Assembly (NCBI RefSeq): GCF_039655775.1
Contig: NZ_JBBYXJ010000001.1
Span: 1,240,001-1,304,000 of the forward strand
Direction of reading: 5' to 3'
DNA from: Iodidimonas sp. SYSU 1G8
GTDB taxonomy: Bacteria > Pseudomonadota > Alphaproteobacteria > SMXS01
DNA: 64,000 nucleotides
Shown here: piece after piece, positions 27,825-39,218 of the stretch
Layout: each line of letters begins with the position of its first letter
How positions within the stretch are numbered: position 1 is the stretch's first letter
Notes under the pieces: generated by a model
Told to the model about the DNA's origin: nothing
Database searches by the model: none
Seen by the model: the letters and a program-made list of their open reading frames with translations, nothing else
Program-made: the position numbers and the translations under genes

Positions 27825-27965
27825 CTAGGTGGGCGCTGCGTCAGAGTCCGCTTCGGTCTGAAGCGGCGGCGCGGATGGTCGTCGGACCGCGCTGTCGATG
27901 ACGAAATAGAAGGCCGTCATGGCGACAACCCAAACCGCGAAATATTCCCAGAAAACACTGCGCAT
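27825..27965 (-). CDS. candidate 46-residue single-helix membrane protein
   Basis: An ORF too short for most gene callers. ATG 27965 has GGGGAGG 6 nt upstream; ATG 27971 is in frame but abuts that box. The product begins MRSVFWEYFAVWVVAMTAF and continues with YFVIDSA, one membrane helix with four aromatic residues near its start, then a short basic RR and a Pro/Ala/Asp-rich tail ending at TAG 27825. It is on the same strand as the vWA membrane protein 233 nt downstream, so it might be a small partner or leader peptide. No homologue is known to me. Confidence 0.5.
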   Translation of the reverse strand: MRSVFWEYFAVWVVAMTAFYFVIDSAVRRPSAPPLQTEADSDAAPT

Positions 27966-28036
27966 CGTCATCCTCCCCAGGACCAGTTGCGTAGGTAACT
28001 ATATGAAAATATTAGCACTTGATTGCCGTCCATCCC

Positions 28037-28084
28037 GTTAAATCGGGTTCATGTACCGTTTTGCGGGATTAATTCGCGTTCATG
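28037..28084. promoter_or_regulatory. pair of operator-like repeats 31 nt apart
   Basis: On the minus strand, CATGAACCCGATTTAA (28053-28038) and CATGAACGCGAATTAA (28084-28069) share 14 of 16 bases and are offset by 31 nt, about three helical turns. They lie in the divergent gap between sfsA and the 46-residue ORF, where a regulator could control either or both. No matching regulator gene is adjacent. Confidence 0.45.
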
Positions 28085-28125
28085 CCGGGATTGCTTGCGG
28101 CTTCAATGGCTTATAGGGTCGCGCC

Positions 28126-28827
28126 ATGAAATTTCATGCTCCCCTCGTGCGCGGCACGCTGGTCCAACGTTACAAAAGATTCATGGCCGACGTGATGCTC
28201 GACACGGGCGAGACCGTCACGGCGCACTGCGCCAATTCGGGCGCCATGGCCGGGTTGAAAGAGCCGGGCTCGGTCGTCTGGCTGTCGCCGGCGGCCAATC
28301 CTGACCGCAAGCTGAAATATTCGTGGGAGCTGATCGAGGCCGATGGCGATCTGGTCGGGATCAACACCAGCCATCCCAACCACATCGTCGCGGAGGCCAT
28401 CCGCGCCGGCGCCATCGACGCGCTGACCGGCTATGGCGCGCTGCGTCAGGAAGTGAAGTATGGCAAGAATTCGCGCATCGACATCCTGCTGGAGGATGCC
28501 GGCCGACCGCCCTGCTATGTGGAAGTGAAGAACGTTCATCTGCGGCGGGGCGGCACGCTGGCCGAGTTTCCCGACGCGGTCACGGCGCGCGGTACGAAAC
28601 ACCTGCTGGAGCTGGGCGACATGGTCGAGGCCGGTCACCGGGCCGTGATGTTCTATCTGGTCCAGCGCATGGACTGCGACCGTTTCGCCATCGCCCGCGA
28701 CATCGACCCTGTCTATGATGCCGGGCTGGTCGCGGCCCGCGCGCGCGGCGTTGAAGTTCTGTGCTACGCCTGTAGACTGACGACCGAAGAAATTACCGTT
28801 GACCGCCCGCTGTCGCTGACCATTTAA
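28126..28827 (+). CDS. sfsA: DNA/RNA nuclease SfsA
   Basis: 233 residues, full length. Diagnostic SfsA motifs are the N-terminal LVRGTLVQRYKRFMADV, CANSGAMAGL, KLKYSWELIEADGDLVGINTSHPN and the nuclease-like DILLEDAGRPPCYVEVKNV. SfsA was named for sugar-fermentation stimulation and is now seen as a nucleic-acid-binding nuclease. No Shine-Dalgarno box precedes the ATG, and a TATAGG box lies only 9 nt upstream, so the transcript may be leaderless. The map gene follows after 24 nt. Confidence 0.93.
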   Translation: MKFHAPLVRGTLVQRYKRFMADVMLDTGETVTAHCANSGAMAGLKEPGSVVWLSPAANPDRKLKYSWELIEADGDLVGINTSHPNHIVAEAIRAGAIDALTGYGALRQEVKYGKNSRIDILLEDAGRPPCYVEVKNVHLRRGGTLAEFPDAVTARGTKHLLELGDMVEAGHRAVMFYLVQRMDCDRFAIARDIDPVYDAGLVAARARGVEVLCYACRLTTEEITVDRPLSLTI

Positions 28828-28851
28828 GCATCCGGGTTTGAAGGACACCGA

Positions 28852-29673
28852 ATGAACGACCAGTTGACCAAGGCCGGCGACACACGTGTGAGCGGCATCA
28901 AGATTCATGGTGCTGACGGCTTCGAGGGCATGCGCCGCGCCGGTCGGCTTGCCGCCGATACGCTCGATTTCATCGCCGCCTATGTTAAGCCGGGCGTCAC
29001 GACGGAATATCTCGACAAGCTGTGTCACGACTTCATCATCGACCGCGGCGGGATTCCGGCGCCGCTCGGTTACCGTGGCTTTCCCAAGAGCATCTGCACC
29101 TCGATCAATCACGTGGTCTGCCACGGCATTCCCGGAGACAAGGTGCTGAAGGATGGCGACATCCTCAACATCGACGTGACGCCTACGGTGGATGGCTGGC
29201 ACGGCGACAGCAGCCGCATGTATCTGGTCGGCGAAGTGTCGGTGAAGGCGCGCCGCCTGTGCGACATCACCTTCGAGGCCATGTGGCGCGGCATCGAGCA
29301 GGTCAAGCCCGGCGCGACGCTGGGCGATATCGGGCATGCGATCCAGAAATTCGCCGAGGCGGAGCGTTGCTCGGTGGTGCGCGACTTCTGCGGGCACGGT
29401 CTGGGCAAGGTGTTCCACGACGCGCCGAACGTGCTGCACTATGGCGAGCCGCATTCGGGCGTCATCCTGCAACCCGGCATGTTCTTCACCATCGAGCCCA
29501 TGGTCAATCTGGGCCGCTTCGACGTGAAGATCCTCTCCGACGGCTGGACGGCGGTGACTCGGGACCGGTCGCTTTCGGCCCAGTTCGAGCACTCGCTGGC
29601 GGTCACCGAGACCGGCTACGAAATCTTCACCGCCTCGGCGCGCGGGCTCGACAAGCCGCCGTACAACATCTGA
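28852..29673 (+). CDS. map: type I methionine aminopeptidase
   Basis: 273 residues. Metal-ligand motifs of type I MAP are present: [37 protein letters not shown] and FFTIEPMV, plus [16 protein letters not shown] at the end. The enzyme trims initiator Met from nascent proteins in the cytoplasm. A short N-terminal extension (~16 residues) precedes the core [16 protein letters not shown]. It forms a compact sfsA-map-radC run, with radC after 25 nt. Confidence 0.96.
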   Translation: MNDQLTKAGDTRVSGIKIHGADGFEGMRRAGRLAADTLDFIAAYVKPGVTTEYLDKLCHDFIIDRGGIPAPLGYRGFPKSICTSINHVVCHGIPGDKVLKDGDILNIDVTPTVDGWHGDSSRMYLVGEVSVKARRLCDITFEAMWRGIEQVKPGATLGDIGHAIQKFAEAERCSVVRDFCGHGLGKVFHDAPNVLHYGEPHSGVILQPGMFFTIEPMVNLGRFDVKILSDGWTAVTRDRSLSAQFEHSLAVTETGYEIFTASARGLDKPPYNI

Positions 29674-29698
29674 ACCGCCGCGCTGTCGGGCTGGGGGC

Positions 29699-30382
29699 AT
29701 GACCGACGACAAACCGCATCATCTGGGTCACCGCCAGCGCCTGCGCGAGCGCTTCATGAATGGCGGGGCATCTTCCATGCCCGATTACGAACTGCTGGAA
29801 ATGATACTGTTCCAGGCGCTGCCGCGCGGCGACACCAAGCCGCTGGCCAAGCAGCTCATCGCCGCCTTCGGCAGTCTGGCCGACGTGCTGAGCGCGCCGC
29901 CCGAGCGACTGGCCGAGGTCAAGGGCGTTGGCGACGGCATCATCGCGACCCTGAAACTCTTCCGCGAAGCCGGCCTGCGCATGACAAGGGCCGAGGCACT
30001 GAACAAGCCGGTCCTGAGTTCCTGGTCGGCGGTGCTGGATTATTGCCAGGCCGCCATGGCGTACGAGAAGCGCGAGCAGTTCCGCATCCTGTTCCTCGAC
30101 CGCAAGAACACCCTGATCGCCGACGAGGTCCAACAAACGGGCACGGTCGATCACACGCCGGTCTACCCGCGCGAGGTGGCCAAGCGCGCCCTCGCCCTTG
30201 ATGCGACGGCGGTTATCCTCGTGCACAACCATCCTTCGGGCGATCCCAATCCCAGCCGCGCGGATATCGAGATGACCAAGCAGGTCGTCGCCGCCGCCGG
30301 CGCGCTGGGGATCGTCGTGCACGATCATCTGGTAATCGGGCGCGGCACCCACGCGAGCTTCAAGTCGTTGGGATTGCTGTAG
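29699..30382 (+). CDS. radC: RadC family JAB-domain protein
   Basis: 227 residues. An N-terminal helix-hairpin-helix region ([22 protein letters not shown]) precedes the MPN/JAB domain with the metal-binding [15 protein letters not shown] motif, then VHDHLVIG and the terminal SFKSLGLL. Named a DNA-repair protein on old genetic evidence; a role in repair is doubtful and the biochemical function is unsettled. It ends the sfsA-map-radC run. The start is ATG 29699, about 25 nt after map. Confidence 0.92.
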   Translation: MTDDKPHHLGHRQRLRERFMNGGASSMPDYELLEMILFQALPRGDTKPLAKQLIAAFGSLADVLSAPPERLAEVKGVGDGIIATLKLFREAGLRMTRAEALNKPVLSSWSAVLDYCQAAMAYEKREQFRILFLDRKNTLIADEVQQTGTVDHTPVYPREVAKRALALDATAVILVHNHPSGDPNPSRADIEMTKQVVAAAGALGIVVHDHLVIGRGTHASFKSLGLL

Positions 30383-30483
30383 GCGTACGCTGAAGCGTTT
30401 ACCGTGGCCACGGGATGGGCGAGACTGTTTCCGCCTCGTCCATCGGAACCTGTCGCCGGTTCCACCAGCAACGGGATCAGATC

Positions 30484-31161
30484 ATGGACCTCATGCGCAT
30501 CGTCCAGTCGCTCGAGGAATTCCTCTATACCGTCATGACCTGGCTGCTGTTCTACCCGAGAACGTTGTGGCGGGTGATTACACGGCCATTCGTGATCGCC
30601 GAGCGGGTCGAGACGGAAATGAGCGCGGCGCCGGACAGCCAGTTCAGCGACATGGTCAGTCCGCCCCTGTTCCTGATCCTGTCGGTCGTCATCGCCCATG
30701 TGCTGGAGCTCACGCTGCATGTGAAAGTCCTGCAATCCCAGGCGACGCTCGCATCGGAAATCTTCGGCTCGGAGCAGGCCCTGCTGGCATACCGGTCGGT
30801 GACCTTCAGCACGTTTCCGCTGGTGATGGCCTCGGAATTTCTGAGGCTGAAAGGGTCGCAGATCGACAGGGAGAGTCTGAGACACCCGTTTTTCGTTCAA
30901 TGCCTGTTTACCGCACCATTCGCAGTGATCTTTTCCGCCGCCATCGTGCTGATGCGCACGGAGACGCCCGATTTTCAACTGGCCGGTCTCGTCCTTGTCC
31001 TGGTGATCATCGGTTGGTATCTCCGCGTCCAGACGCTCTGGTTCAAGGCGGCCTTCGAGATTCACTGGTTCCGCGCGTTCATGATCGCCATGAGATGCTT
31101 TCTGCTGGTCCTGTTCCTCGTCACGGCGATCGGGCTCGTCCTCATGTCCGGTACCAACTAG
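30484..31161 (+). CDS. hypothetical multi-pass membrane protein
   Basis: 225 residues from ATG 30484, chosen over the frame-opening ATG 30415 because GGGA lies upstream and the added 23 residues are not family-like. Five hydrophobic spans are seen (about 65-85, 105-120, 140-160, 168-185, 200-220), with a [13 protein letters not shown] juxtamembrane region near the start. The layout recalls YIP1/permease-like proteins in Proteobacteria, but I do not recognise it firmly. Convergent with the acetoacetate-CoA ligase gene with 8 nt between stops. Confidence 0.65.
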   Translation: MDLMRIVQSLEEFLYTVMTWLLFYPRTLWRVITRPFVIAERVETEMSAAPDSQFSDMVSPPLFLILSVVIAHVLELTLHVKVLQSQATLASEIFGSEQALLAYRSVTFSTFPLVMASEFLRLKGSQIDRESLRHPFFVQCLFTAPFAVIFSAAIVLMRTETPDFQLAGLVLVLVIIGWYLRVQTLWFKAAFEIHWFRAFMIAMRCFLLVLFLVTAIGLVLMSGTN

Positions 31162-31169
31162 GGACGCCG

Positions 31170-33128
<1,959 letters not shown>

Positions 33129-33154
33129 GGATACTCCTTCCATTGTCCGCACCG

Positions 33155-33937
33155 TCACTCCATGAACCAGCCATGGCTGACGATCAGCGACTGGCCGGTC
33201 AACGCGTTGGTCGGGAACGACGCGAACAGCAGCGCCACTTCCGCCACATCTTCGGCCGTGGTGAACTCGCCATCAACCGTGTTGCCCAGCATGATCCGCC
33301 GGATCACCTCGGATTCCGGAATACCCAGCGCGGCGGCCTGCTCGGGGATCTGCTTTTCCACCAGCGGCGTCTTCACGAAGCCGGGACAGATCACGTTGGC
33401 GCGCACGCCATGCTCGGCGCCTTCCTTCGAGATCACGCGCGACAGGCCGAGCAGGCCGTGCTTGGCGGTCACATAGGCGGATTTCAGCGGTGAGGCTTCC
33501 TTGGAGTGCACCGAGCCCATGAAGATGATCGAGCCGGACTTCTGGGCGTACATGTGCGGGATGCACGCGCGGGCCGTGAGAAAGGCGCCATCGAGATGGA
33601 TCGACAGCATTTTCTTCCAGTCGGCGAAGGGGAAATCCTCGATCTTGTGCACGATCTGGATGCCGGCATTGGACACCAGCACATCGACCGTGCCCCACCG
33701 CGCGACGACCCGCGCCACACCGTCGCTGACCGCCTGCTCGTCGGTGACGTCCATGGCCACGCCCATGGCCGATCCCGGCCCCATGGCGGTGAGCGATGCG
33801 GCGGTTTCCTCGGCGGCGGCCAGTTCCAGGTCGGCGATGGCCACGCGCGCGCCTTCCGCCACATAGCGGCGCGCCACCGTTTCGCCGATGCCGCGCGCGG
33901 CGCCGGTGACGATGCAGACCTTGTCCTTCAGTTTCAC
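33155..33937 (-). CDS. bdhA: 3-hydroxybutyrate dehydrogenase
   Basis: 260 residues, SDR fold. The cofactor motif is TGAARGIG at 11-18 and the catalytic residues are Ser142, Tyr155 and Lys159 (SAYVTAKH). The [18 protein letters not shown] segment and terminal SHGWFME are typical of D-3-hydroxybutyrate dehydrogenase. It oxidises (R)-3-hydroxybutyrate to acetoacetate with NAD+. It lies in a patatin-bdh-ligase operon (10 nt after patatin, 26 nt before the ligase), pointing to use of PHB-derived or external 3-hydroxybutyrate. Confidence 0.92.
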   Translation of the reverse strand: MKLKDKVCIVTGAARGIGETVARRYVAEGARVAIADLELAAAEETAASLTAMGPGSAMGVAMDVTDEQAVSDGVARVVARWGTVDVLVSNAGIQIVHKIEDFPFADWKKMLSIHLDGAFLTARACIPHMYAQKSGSIIFMGSVHSKEASPLKSAYVTAKHGLLGLSRVISKEGAEHGVRANVICPGFVKTPLVEKQIPEQAAALGIPESEVIRRIMLGNTVDGEFTTAEDVAEVALLFASFPTNALTGQSLIVSHGWFME

Positions 33938-33947
33938 GGCAATCTCC

Positions 33948-35084
33948 TCATGCCCGGCCGTCGCGGGTCAGATCGAACACGCGCACGCCGTCGCGCGGTT
34001 TGGTCCGGGTCCGCCAGGCCGTGTGATTCAGGGTTCGTCGCACGTCGTCATTTCCGGCCGACCAGTGCTCGTTCACCGTATGGCGCGAAAACTCCACGTC
34101 CTTGGACTGGGTAAAATAGTTCTTATGGCGATGGATCAGGTGGACGATGGTCACCGCCGCGTCGCAGCTGAAGGCGTCGAGCAGTCTCGCGTCCGGATCG
34201 TCCCGCAACTCCTCGGGCAGTTTGGCGATCAGCCGTCGCGCCGCGCGGCGTAGCGACTGCACCTGCCGCGCCACATCGGTGTTCAACCGCGTCCGGCTGG
34301 AAAAGCGGATATCCTTCTCGCGCTCGGCCGCGTCGATCAGGGTTTCCGGCATGGGCCCGCGGGCGCTGAACAGATCCACCTGGAAGATCAGCATGTCGCG
34401 GCGCGGCTGTTCCTCGAGCACATATTCCAGCGGGGTGTTGGACACGATGCCGCCATCCCAGTAATGCTCGCCATCGATCTCGACCGGCGGAAAGCCAGGC
34501 GGCAGCGCGCCGCTCGCCATGATGTGATCCGGCCCGATGGTCTGATGGGCGCTGTCGAAATAGGCGAAGTTCCCGGTTCGGATATTGACCGCGCCGACGC
34601 TGAGCCGGGTGACGCCGGAATTGATCAGGTCGAAATCGACCAGTTTCAACAGCGTCTCCCGCAACGGTCCGGTGTCATAGATGCTCAGAGCCTGAGGCGC
34701 CCCTTCCGGATAGAAGAGAAACGGCGGCACTCGCGGCCTGAAGAAGCCGGGCAAGCCGAAGATCGCGGCCCACGCGGCGCTGACGTCGCCGAAGAGAGAG
34801 CGTGCCTTGCTGCCGGGAATGAGCGGATCGGCCAGGAGGCTGCCCGACACGGTGTCCCAGAACGTCCTGAGGCGCTCGACACGGCGGCCCGGTGGATTCC
34901 CCGCGATCAGCGCGGCGTTGATCGCCCCGATGGAAATGCCGGCCAGCCATGTGGGCGCATGCCCGGCCGCCGCCAGCGTTTCATAGACACCCGCCTGGTA
35001 GGCGCCCAATGCGCCGCCGCCCTGCAGGACCAGAACTGTCCGGGGATGGGAGCCGGCCGCATCGGCCGGTTCGGGTTCGCTCAT
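33948..35084 (-). CDS. patatin-like phospholipase (DUF3734 C-terminus)
   Basis: 378 residues. The oxyanion loop is [10 protein letters not shown] at 21-30, the nucleophile Ser51 lies in GISIG and the catalytic Asp210 in DGG, so the Ser-Asp dyad is complete. The C-terminal third, with [28 protein letters not shown], resembles DUF3734. No signal peptide, so it acts in the cytoplasm. As first gene of the patatin-bdh-acetoacetate ligase run, it may act on lipid or on the PHB granule; that last idea is inference. Confidence 0.88.
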   Translation of the reverse strand: MSEPEPADAAGSHPRTVLVLQGGGALGAYQAGVYETLAAAGHAPTWLAGISIGAINAALIAGNPPGRRVERLRTFWDTVSGSLLADPLIPGSKARSLFGDVSAAWAAIFGLPGFFRPRVPPFLFYPEGAPQALSIYDTGPLRETLLKLVDFDLINSGVTRLSVGAVNIRTGNFAYFDSAHQTIGPDHIMASGALPPGFPPVEIDGEHYWDGGIVSNTPLEYVLEEQPRRDMLIFQVDLFSARGPMPETLIDAAEREKDIRFSSRTRLNTDVARQVQSLRRAARRLIAKLPEELRDDPDARLLDAFSCDAAVTIVHLIHRHKNYFTQSKDVEFSRHTVNEHWSAGNDDVRRTLNHTAWRTRTKPRDGVRVFDLTRDGRA

Positions 35085-35176
35085 CGGGGCCTCGGTTCAG
35101 GACACGCGCGATTGCCCCAATGAGGCGCCTTATTGCAGCGCGGTACAACCCCTTGAACCCTGCCGCACATGCGAAA

Positions 35177-35210
35177 GGGGGTTGCAAAACAGACATGCTT
35201 CGCAACCCCC
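35177..35210 (-). terminator. candidate terminator after the FMN-binding-like gene
   Basis: GGGGGTTGC (35177-35185) pairs perfectly with GCAACCCCC (35202-35210); a short TTT follows on the minus strand. It lies 24 nt past the stop at 35234 and 93 nt before the patatin start. Confidence 0.6.
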
Positions 35211-35233
35211 GATCCAGTTCAGTCCGAATGATA

Positions 35234-35722
35234 TCAGCTGAGGGAGACGTCCGCGACCTTGTCGCGGTAGTCCTTCTTGGGGTCGATGCCCAGCAGCATC
35301 TTCACGCCAGCGATCAGGCTGTTGGCGTCGAGCCAGATTTCCGCACGCTCGGCGTCGAAACGCAGCAGGACCAGATCGGGATCATCCTTACCACCTTCGT
35401 ACCAGGCAGCGATCATCGGGTTCCACAGCCGCTCGATGGCCTCGCGGTCATTGTCGATGACGAGCGTGCCTCGCACGGTGGCAAAGAGATCATGGCCTTT
35501 CGAGGTGAAGGTTCCGATGGCACGGGATGCGCCCGCACCGCACGCGCCGACCAGTTCGCTTTCCCGCGACGTGAAGAACCAGATGGGGCCGTGCTTGCCT
35601 TCGATCAAGCCGGTCATGGGCCGCGGATGCGGCTCCTCCACCCCGGCAAGGCCGAGCATCATCGTCCGTTCGGAATCGAGGGCCTTCCAGAACTTCTCTT
35701 CGAATTCGTGGGGTTCGCGCAT
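35234..35722 (-). CDS. pyridoxamine 5'-phosphate oxidase-like (general stress) protein
   Basis: 162 residues from ATG 35722; the 36 codons upstream are Arg/Cys-rich and unlike the family. The split-barrel pattern is visible: FWKALDSERTMMLGL, RPMTGLIEGKHGPIWFFTSRESELV and FATVRGTLVIDNDREAIERLWNPMIAAWYEGGKDDPDLVLLRF. Members bind FMN, F420 or heme and are often induced by stress; the cofactor here is unknown. Monocistronic, with a hairpin downstream and the nitronate monooxygenase's candidate terminator upstream. Confidence 0.86.
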   Translation of the reverse strand: MREPHEFEEKFWKALDSERTMMLGLAGVEEPHPRPMTGLIEGKHGPIWFFTSRESELVGACGAGASRAIGTFTSKGHDLFATVRGTLVIDNDREAIERLWNPMIAAWYEGGKDDPDLVLLRFDAERAEIWLDANSLIAGVKMLLGIDPKKDYRDKVADVSLS

Positions 35723-35820
35723 GGGATTCTCCAGTGAGTGACTGCACTGGAAACAGCGGGTGCGCGGAAGAGTTCCCCTGTCGCACCAGATCGCCTGCCG
35801 CCCGAGGAGCGGAAACGATC

Positions 35821-35848
35821 GCGGGGCCAACCACCGGGGCGGCCCCGC
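35821..35848 (-). terminator. candidate terminator after nitronate monooxygenase
   Basis: GCGGGGCC (35821-35828) pairs with GGCCCCGC (35841-35848) across a 12-nt loop, 17 nt past the stop at 35865. No T-run, so support comes from stem and position only. Confidence 0.5.
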
Positions 35849-35864
35849 TGAATACGCCTAGTGT

Positions 35865-36842
35865 CTAGTTGGCGATACGCGCCAGACGCTGGTTGATGAT
35901 CTCTTCCGCCTCGCGGATGATCCGGTCGACCAGTTCCTTCACCGTCGGGATATCGTTGATGATGCCCATGACCGTGCCCGCGCTCCACACGCCGGTCTCC
36001 ATCTCGCCGGTCTCGAGCAGCGAGCGGCCCTTCACGCCGACGACCAATTCCTTGATGTCCTCGAACGTGGCATCCGGCTTGGTGGTCTCGATCTCGTGCA
36101 CGCGCTTGGCGATATCGTTCTTGTAGATGCGCGCCGTGTTGCGGAACTTGCGGTAGACGAGCTGGGTGTCGCGCTCGGAGCTGTCGACCAGCTTGCGTTT
36201 CACGTTCTCGTGCACCGGGGCTTCTTTGGTGGCCATGAAGCGGGTGCCCATGTTGATGCCTTCGGCGCCCAGGGCCAGCGCGGCGACGAGACCGCGGCCA
36301 TCGCCGAAACCGCCCGAGGCGATCATCGGAATGGTCAGCTGATCGGCGGCAGCCGGGAGCAGCACCAGGTTCGGCACGTCGTCCTCGCCCGGATGGCCGG
36401 CGCATTCGAAGCCGTCCATGGACACCGCGTCGCAGCCGACCTGCTGGGCCTTCACACCGTGACGGACGGATGTGCACTTGTGGATCACCTTCACGCCGGC
36501 TTCCTTGAACCAGGGCATGTAGGGTTCCGGATTGCGGCCGGCGGTCTCGACGATCTTTACGCCGCCGTCGATGATGGCGCGGGCGTATTCATCATAGGGC
36601 GTCGGCTTCACGGTGGGCAGGATGGTCAGGTTGACGCCGAACGGCTGATCGGTCATCTCGCGGCACCGCTTGATTTCCTTGGCCAGGTCTTCCGGCGTCG
36701 GCTGGGTCAGGGCGGTGATGAAGCCGAGCGCGCCGGCATTGGCGACGGCCGACACCAGCTCGGCGCGCCCCACCCACTGCATGCCGCCCTGCAGGATCGG
36801 GTACTTTATGCCGAATTCTTCGGTAAAACGGGTCTTGATCAC
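35865..36842 (-). CDS. nitronate monooxygenase / 2-nitropropane dioxygenase family
   Basis: 325 residues. The FMN-binding TIM barrel starts with YPILQGGMQWVG and has AVANAGALGFITA next. GFECAGHPGEDD holds the His that acts as base in class I nitronate monooxygenases, and PMIASGGFGDGRG is the phosphate-binding loop. In degradation clusters this family also includes enoyl reductases, so the substrate may not be a nitronate. It is last in a four-gene minus-strand run with two acyl-CoA dehydrogenases and an enoyl-CoA hydratase (gaps 11, 13 and 3 nt). Confidence 0.88.
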   Translation of the reverse strand: MIKTRFTEEFGIKYPILQGGMQWVGRAELVSAVANAGALGFITALTQPTPEDLAKEIKRCREMTDQPFGVNLTILPTVKPTPYDEYARAIIDGGVKIVETAGRNPEPYMPWFKEAGVKVIHKCTSVRHGVKAQQVGCDAVSMDGFECAGHPGEDDVPNLVLLPAAADQLTIPMIASGGFGDGRGLVAALALGAEGINMGTRFMATKEAPVHENVKRKLVDSSERDTQLVYRKFRNTARIYKNDIAKRVHEIETTKPDATFEDIKELVVGVKGRSLLETGEMETGVWSAGTVMGIINDIPTVKELVDRIIREAEEIINQRLARIAN

Positions 36843-36853
36843 GGATAGTCCTC

Positions 36854-38074
36854 TTAATTCGCCCCGGAAGGGATCTTGTTGAACGGCAGGTCCTTGTCGA
36901 CCCGGATGTCGCCCGGCAGGCCCAGCACGCGTTCGGCGATGATGTTGCGCAGGATTTCGTCCGTGCCGCCCTCGATACGGTGGGCAACCGCGCGGAAGAA
37001 AATCTCGTGGAACTGTCCGCCGTTCACCGCCAGGTCCTTCTGGCTGATGACGCCATAGGTATCCTGAATGTCGAGCATGGTCGAGGCCATGTTCTGGCGG
37101 TTGATGCCCAGCACCAGCTTGCTGATGGAGGCCTCCGGACCCGGCGCCTGACCGCGCGAGAGCGCCGACATCATGCGGTTCTGGGTGTTGCGCAGGCCAG
37201 CGGCACGAATGTACCAGTCCGCCAGCTTCTCGCGGACGGCGGCATCGTCGATGGCCGCGCCATTATCGCCCTCGATGACCTTGGTCATCTCGAACATTTC
37301 CTCGAAGTTGGTCGGGAAGCCGCCGCCCACCGCGAGGCGCTCGTTCATGAGCGTGGTCAGCGAGACCTTCCAGCCGTCACCCACCTCGCCCAGCCGCTGG
37401 CTGTCGGGGATGCGCACATCGGCGAAGTAGACCTCGTTGAAGTCGGAGCGGCCGGAGACCTGCTTGATCGGCTTGATGGTGACGCCGGGCGACCGCATGT
37501 CCAGATAGAACATGGTCAGGCCTTTGTGCTTGGCCACGTTGGGGTCGGTCCGGGTGATCAGGATGCCGTAATCGGCATAGTGCGCGCCCGACGTCCAGAT
37601 CTTCTGGCCATTGATGACCCACTCGTCGCCCTGCTTCTCGGCCCGCGTGCGCAGACCGGCGAGGTCGGAGCCGCTGCCCGGCTCGGAGAACAGCTGGCAC
37701 CAGATCTCCTCGCCGCTGGCGATCTTGGGCACGTGGCGTTCCTTGGCCGCCTGCGAGCCATGCGCCATGATCGTCGGGGCGCACATGCCCTGGCCGATGA
37801 TGAACACACCGCCGAGCTGGCCCAGTTCGCCCTCTTCCTGCGACCAGATCACGCGCTCGATGGGAGTCGCGCCGCGGCCGCCGAATTCGGTCGGCCAGTG
37901 GATGCAGGCCCAGCCGGCGTCGTACTTCTTCTTCTGCCAGGCCTTCGACGTGGCGATGCCGTCATCGTCGCGCCCGGTGCGGGTCTGCCAGCCATCGGCG
38001 GGACGGTTGGCGGCGATCCATTCGCGGGCCTGCGCGCGAAACGCGGCCTCCTGCGGGGTATCGTTGAAATCCAT
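36854..38074 (-). CDS. acyl-CoA dehydrogenase family protein (long partner)
   Basis: 406 residues. It starts with a FNDTPQEAAFRAQAREWIAANRP helix. It has CQLFSEPGSGSDLAGL for the flavin loop, DEWVINGQKIWTSGAHYADYGIL, and a C-terminal EGGTDEILRNIIAERVLGLP. It pairs with a shorter dehydrogenase just upstream (375 residues). Such adjacent pairs in steroid and cyclic-acid degradation form alpha2beta2 heterotetramers with shared active sites. Pairing is inferred from order and length, not proven. Confidence 0.9.
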   Translation of the reverse strand: MDFNDTPQEAAFRAQAREWIAANRPADGWQTRTGRDDDGIATSKAWQKKKYDAGWACIHWPTEFGGRGATPIERVIWSQEEGELGQLGGVFIIGQGMCAPTIMAHGSQAAKERHVPKIASGEEIWCQLFSEPGSGSDLAGLRTRAEKQGDEWVINGQKIWTSGAHYADYGILITRTDPNVAKHKGLTMFYLDMRSPGVTIKPIKQVSGRSDFNEVYFADVRIPDSQRLGEVGDGWKVSLTTLMNERLAVGGGFPTNFEEMFEMTKVIEGDNGAAIDDAAVREKLADWYIRAAGLRNTQNRMMSALSRGQAPGPEASISKLVLGINRQNMASTMLDIQDTYGVISQKDLAVNGGQFHEIFFRAVAHRIEGGTDEILRNIIAERVLGLPGDIRVDKDLPFNKIPSGAN

Positions 38075-38087
38075 CTGCTGTCTCCGC

Positions 38088-39215
38088 TCAGGCCGCGTTG
38101 CGTTCTTCGAGACGGCTGATCAGGCGGTCCTTCCAGCGCGGCAGGCTGCCCAACACCAGGCTCAGCACCTTGGAGCGGCGATAATGCAGGTGGCAGTCGA
38201 ACTCCCAGGTGAATCCCATGCCGCCATGTACCTGAATGTTCTCCTTGGAGCACTCGTGGTAGGCCTCGGTGGCGCTGACGCGCGCGGTGGCGGCGGCGAC
38301 GGCGAGTTCCGGGGCGTCGGTCGACAGCGCCCAGGCGCCGTAATAGGCGTTCGAGCGCGCCAGCTCGGTGGCTACGTACATGTCGGCCAGCTTGTGCTTG
38401 ATGGCCTGGAACGAGGCGATCGGACGGCCGAAGGCGTAACGGCCCATGGCGTAGTCACGGGCCATTTCCAGCGCGGCCTGCGCGCCGCCGACCTGCTCGA
38501 AACCGAACAGCACGGCAGCCCGGTCAAACACACGGTCGAGGATCGCCCAGCCCTGCCCGGCCGCGCCCAGCGGCTCGGCGGCGGCGCCGTCGAAGGTGAC
38601 CTTGGCGTGGCTGCGGGTCGGATCGACCGTCTCGATGGCCTCGGCCTTCACGCCCGCCGACTTCATGTCGACGATGAACAGCGAGATCGAGCCTTCGTCG
38701 CTGCCCGAGCCGGTGCGCGCGGCGACAACCGCGTAATCGGCCACGTCGCCATCGGCGACCGGCAGCTTGGTGCCGGTGATCTTGCCGCCGCTCGCGCTGC
38801 TCTGGATGGTCTTGGGCGTCACGGCGCCGGGACCCTCGGACAGGGCCAGCGCGCCGATGATCTCGCCGGCGGACACCTTCTCCAGGTATTTCTGCTTCTG
38901 CTCTTCGGTGCCGGCGGCCAGGATCGCCTCGGCGAACAGGTAGACGGTCGACGAGAAGGGAATCGGCGCCACGGCGCGGCCCAGTTCCTCGGCGATCACG
39001 CACAGTTCAAGATAGCCAAGGCCCAGCCCGCCATATTCCTCGGGGATGGAGGCGCCCAGCCAGCCCATCTCGGCCACGCCCTTCCACAGTTCCGGATGGA
39101 ACGGCTCGTTGCCGTCCAGGATACGGCGGACGTCCTTGCTGGACGATTTGCTCTGCAGGAAGCCGCGAGCCTGTTCCTTCAGCAGCTTCTGGTCGTCGGA
39201 AAATTCGAAATTCAT
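38088..39215 (-). CDS. acyl-CoA dehydrogenase family protein (short partner)
   Basis: 375 residues. It opens with FEFSDDQKLLKEQARGFLQ and has EEYGGLGLGYLELCVIAEELG, ALALSEGPGAV in place of the usual TEPxxGSD loop, and a VHGGMGFTWEFDCHLHYRRSKV end. The flavin/substrate loop is less canonical than in its neighbour, which is typical of the second subunit in heteromeric dehydrogenases. It lies 3 nt after the hydratase gene and 13 nt before the 406-residue dehydrogenase. Confidence 0.88.
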   Translation of the reverse strand: MNFEFSDDQKLLKEQARGFLQSKSSSKDVRRILDGNEPFHPELWKGVAEMGWLGASIPEEYGGLGLGYLELCVIAEELGRAVAPIPFSSTVYLFAEAILAAGTEEQKQKYLEKVSAGEIIGALALSEGPGAVTPKTIQSSASGGKITGTKLPVADGDVADYAVVAARTGSGSDEGSISLFIVDMKSAGVKAEAIETVDPTRSHAKVTFDGAAAEPLGAAGQGWAILDRVFDRAAVLFGFEQVGGAQAALEMARDYAMGRYAFGRPIASFQAIKHKLADMYVATELARSNAYYGAWALSTDAPELAVAAATARVSATEAYHECSKENIQVHGGMGFTWEFDCHLHYRRSKVLSLVLGSLPRWKDRLISRLEERNAA

Positions 39216-39218
39216 GGC

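Noticed and set aside
27747-27998. 83-codon plus-strand frame
   Set aside because: Arg/Gly-rich, begins within the stem cluster and is antisense to the better 46-residue ORF, which has a strong ribosome site.
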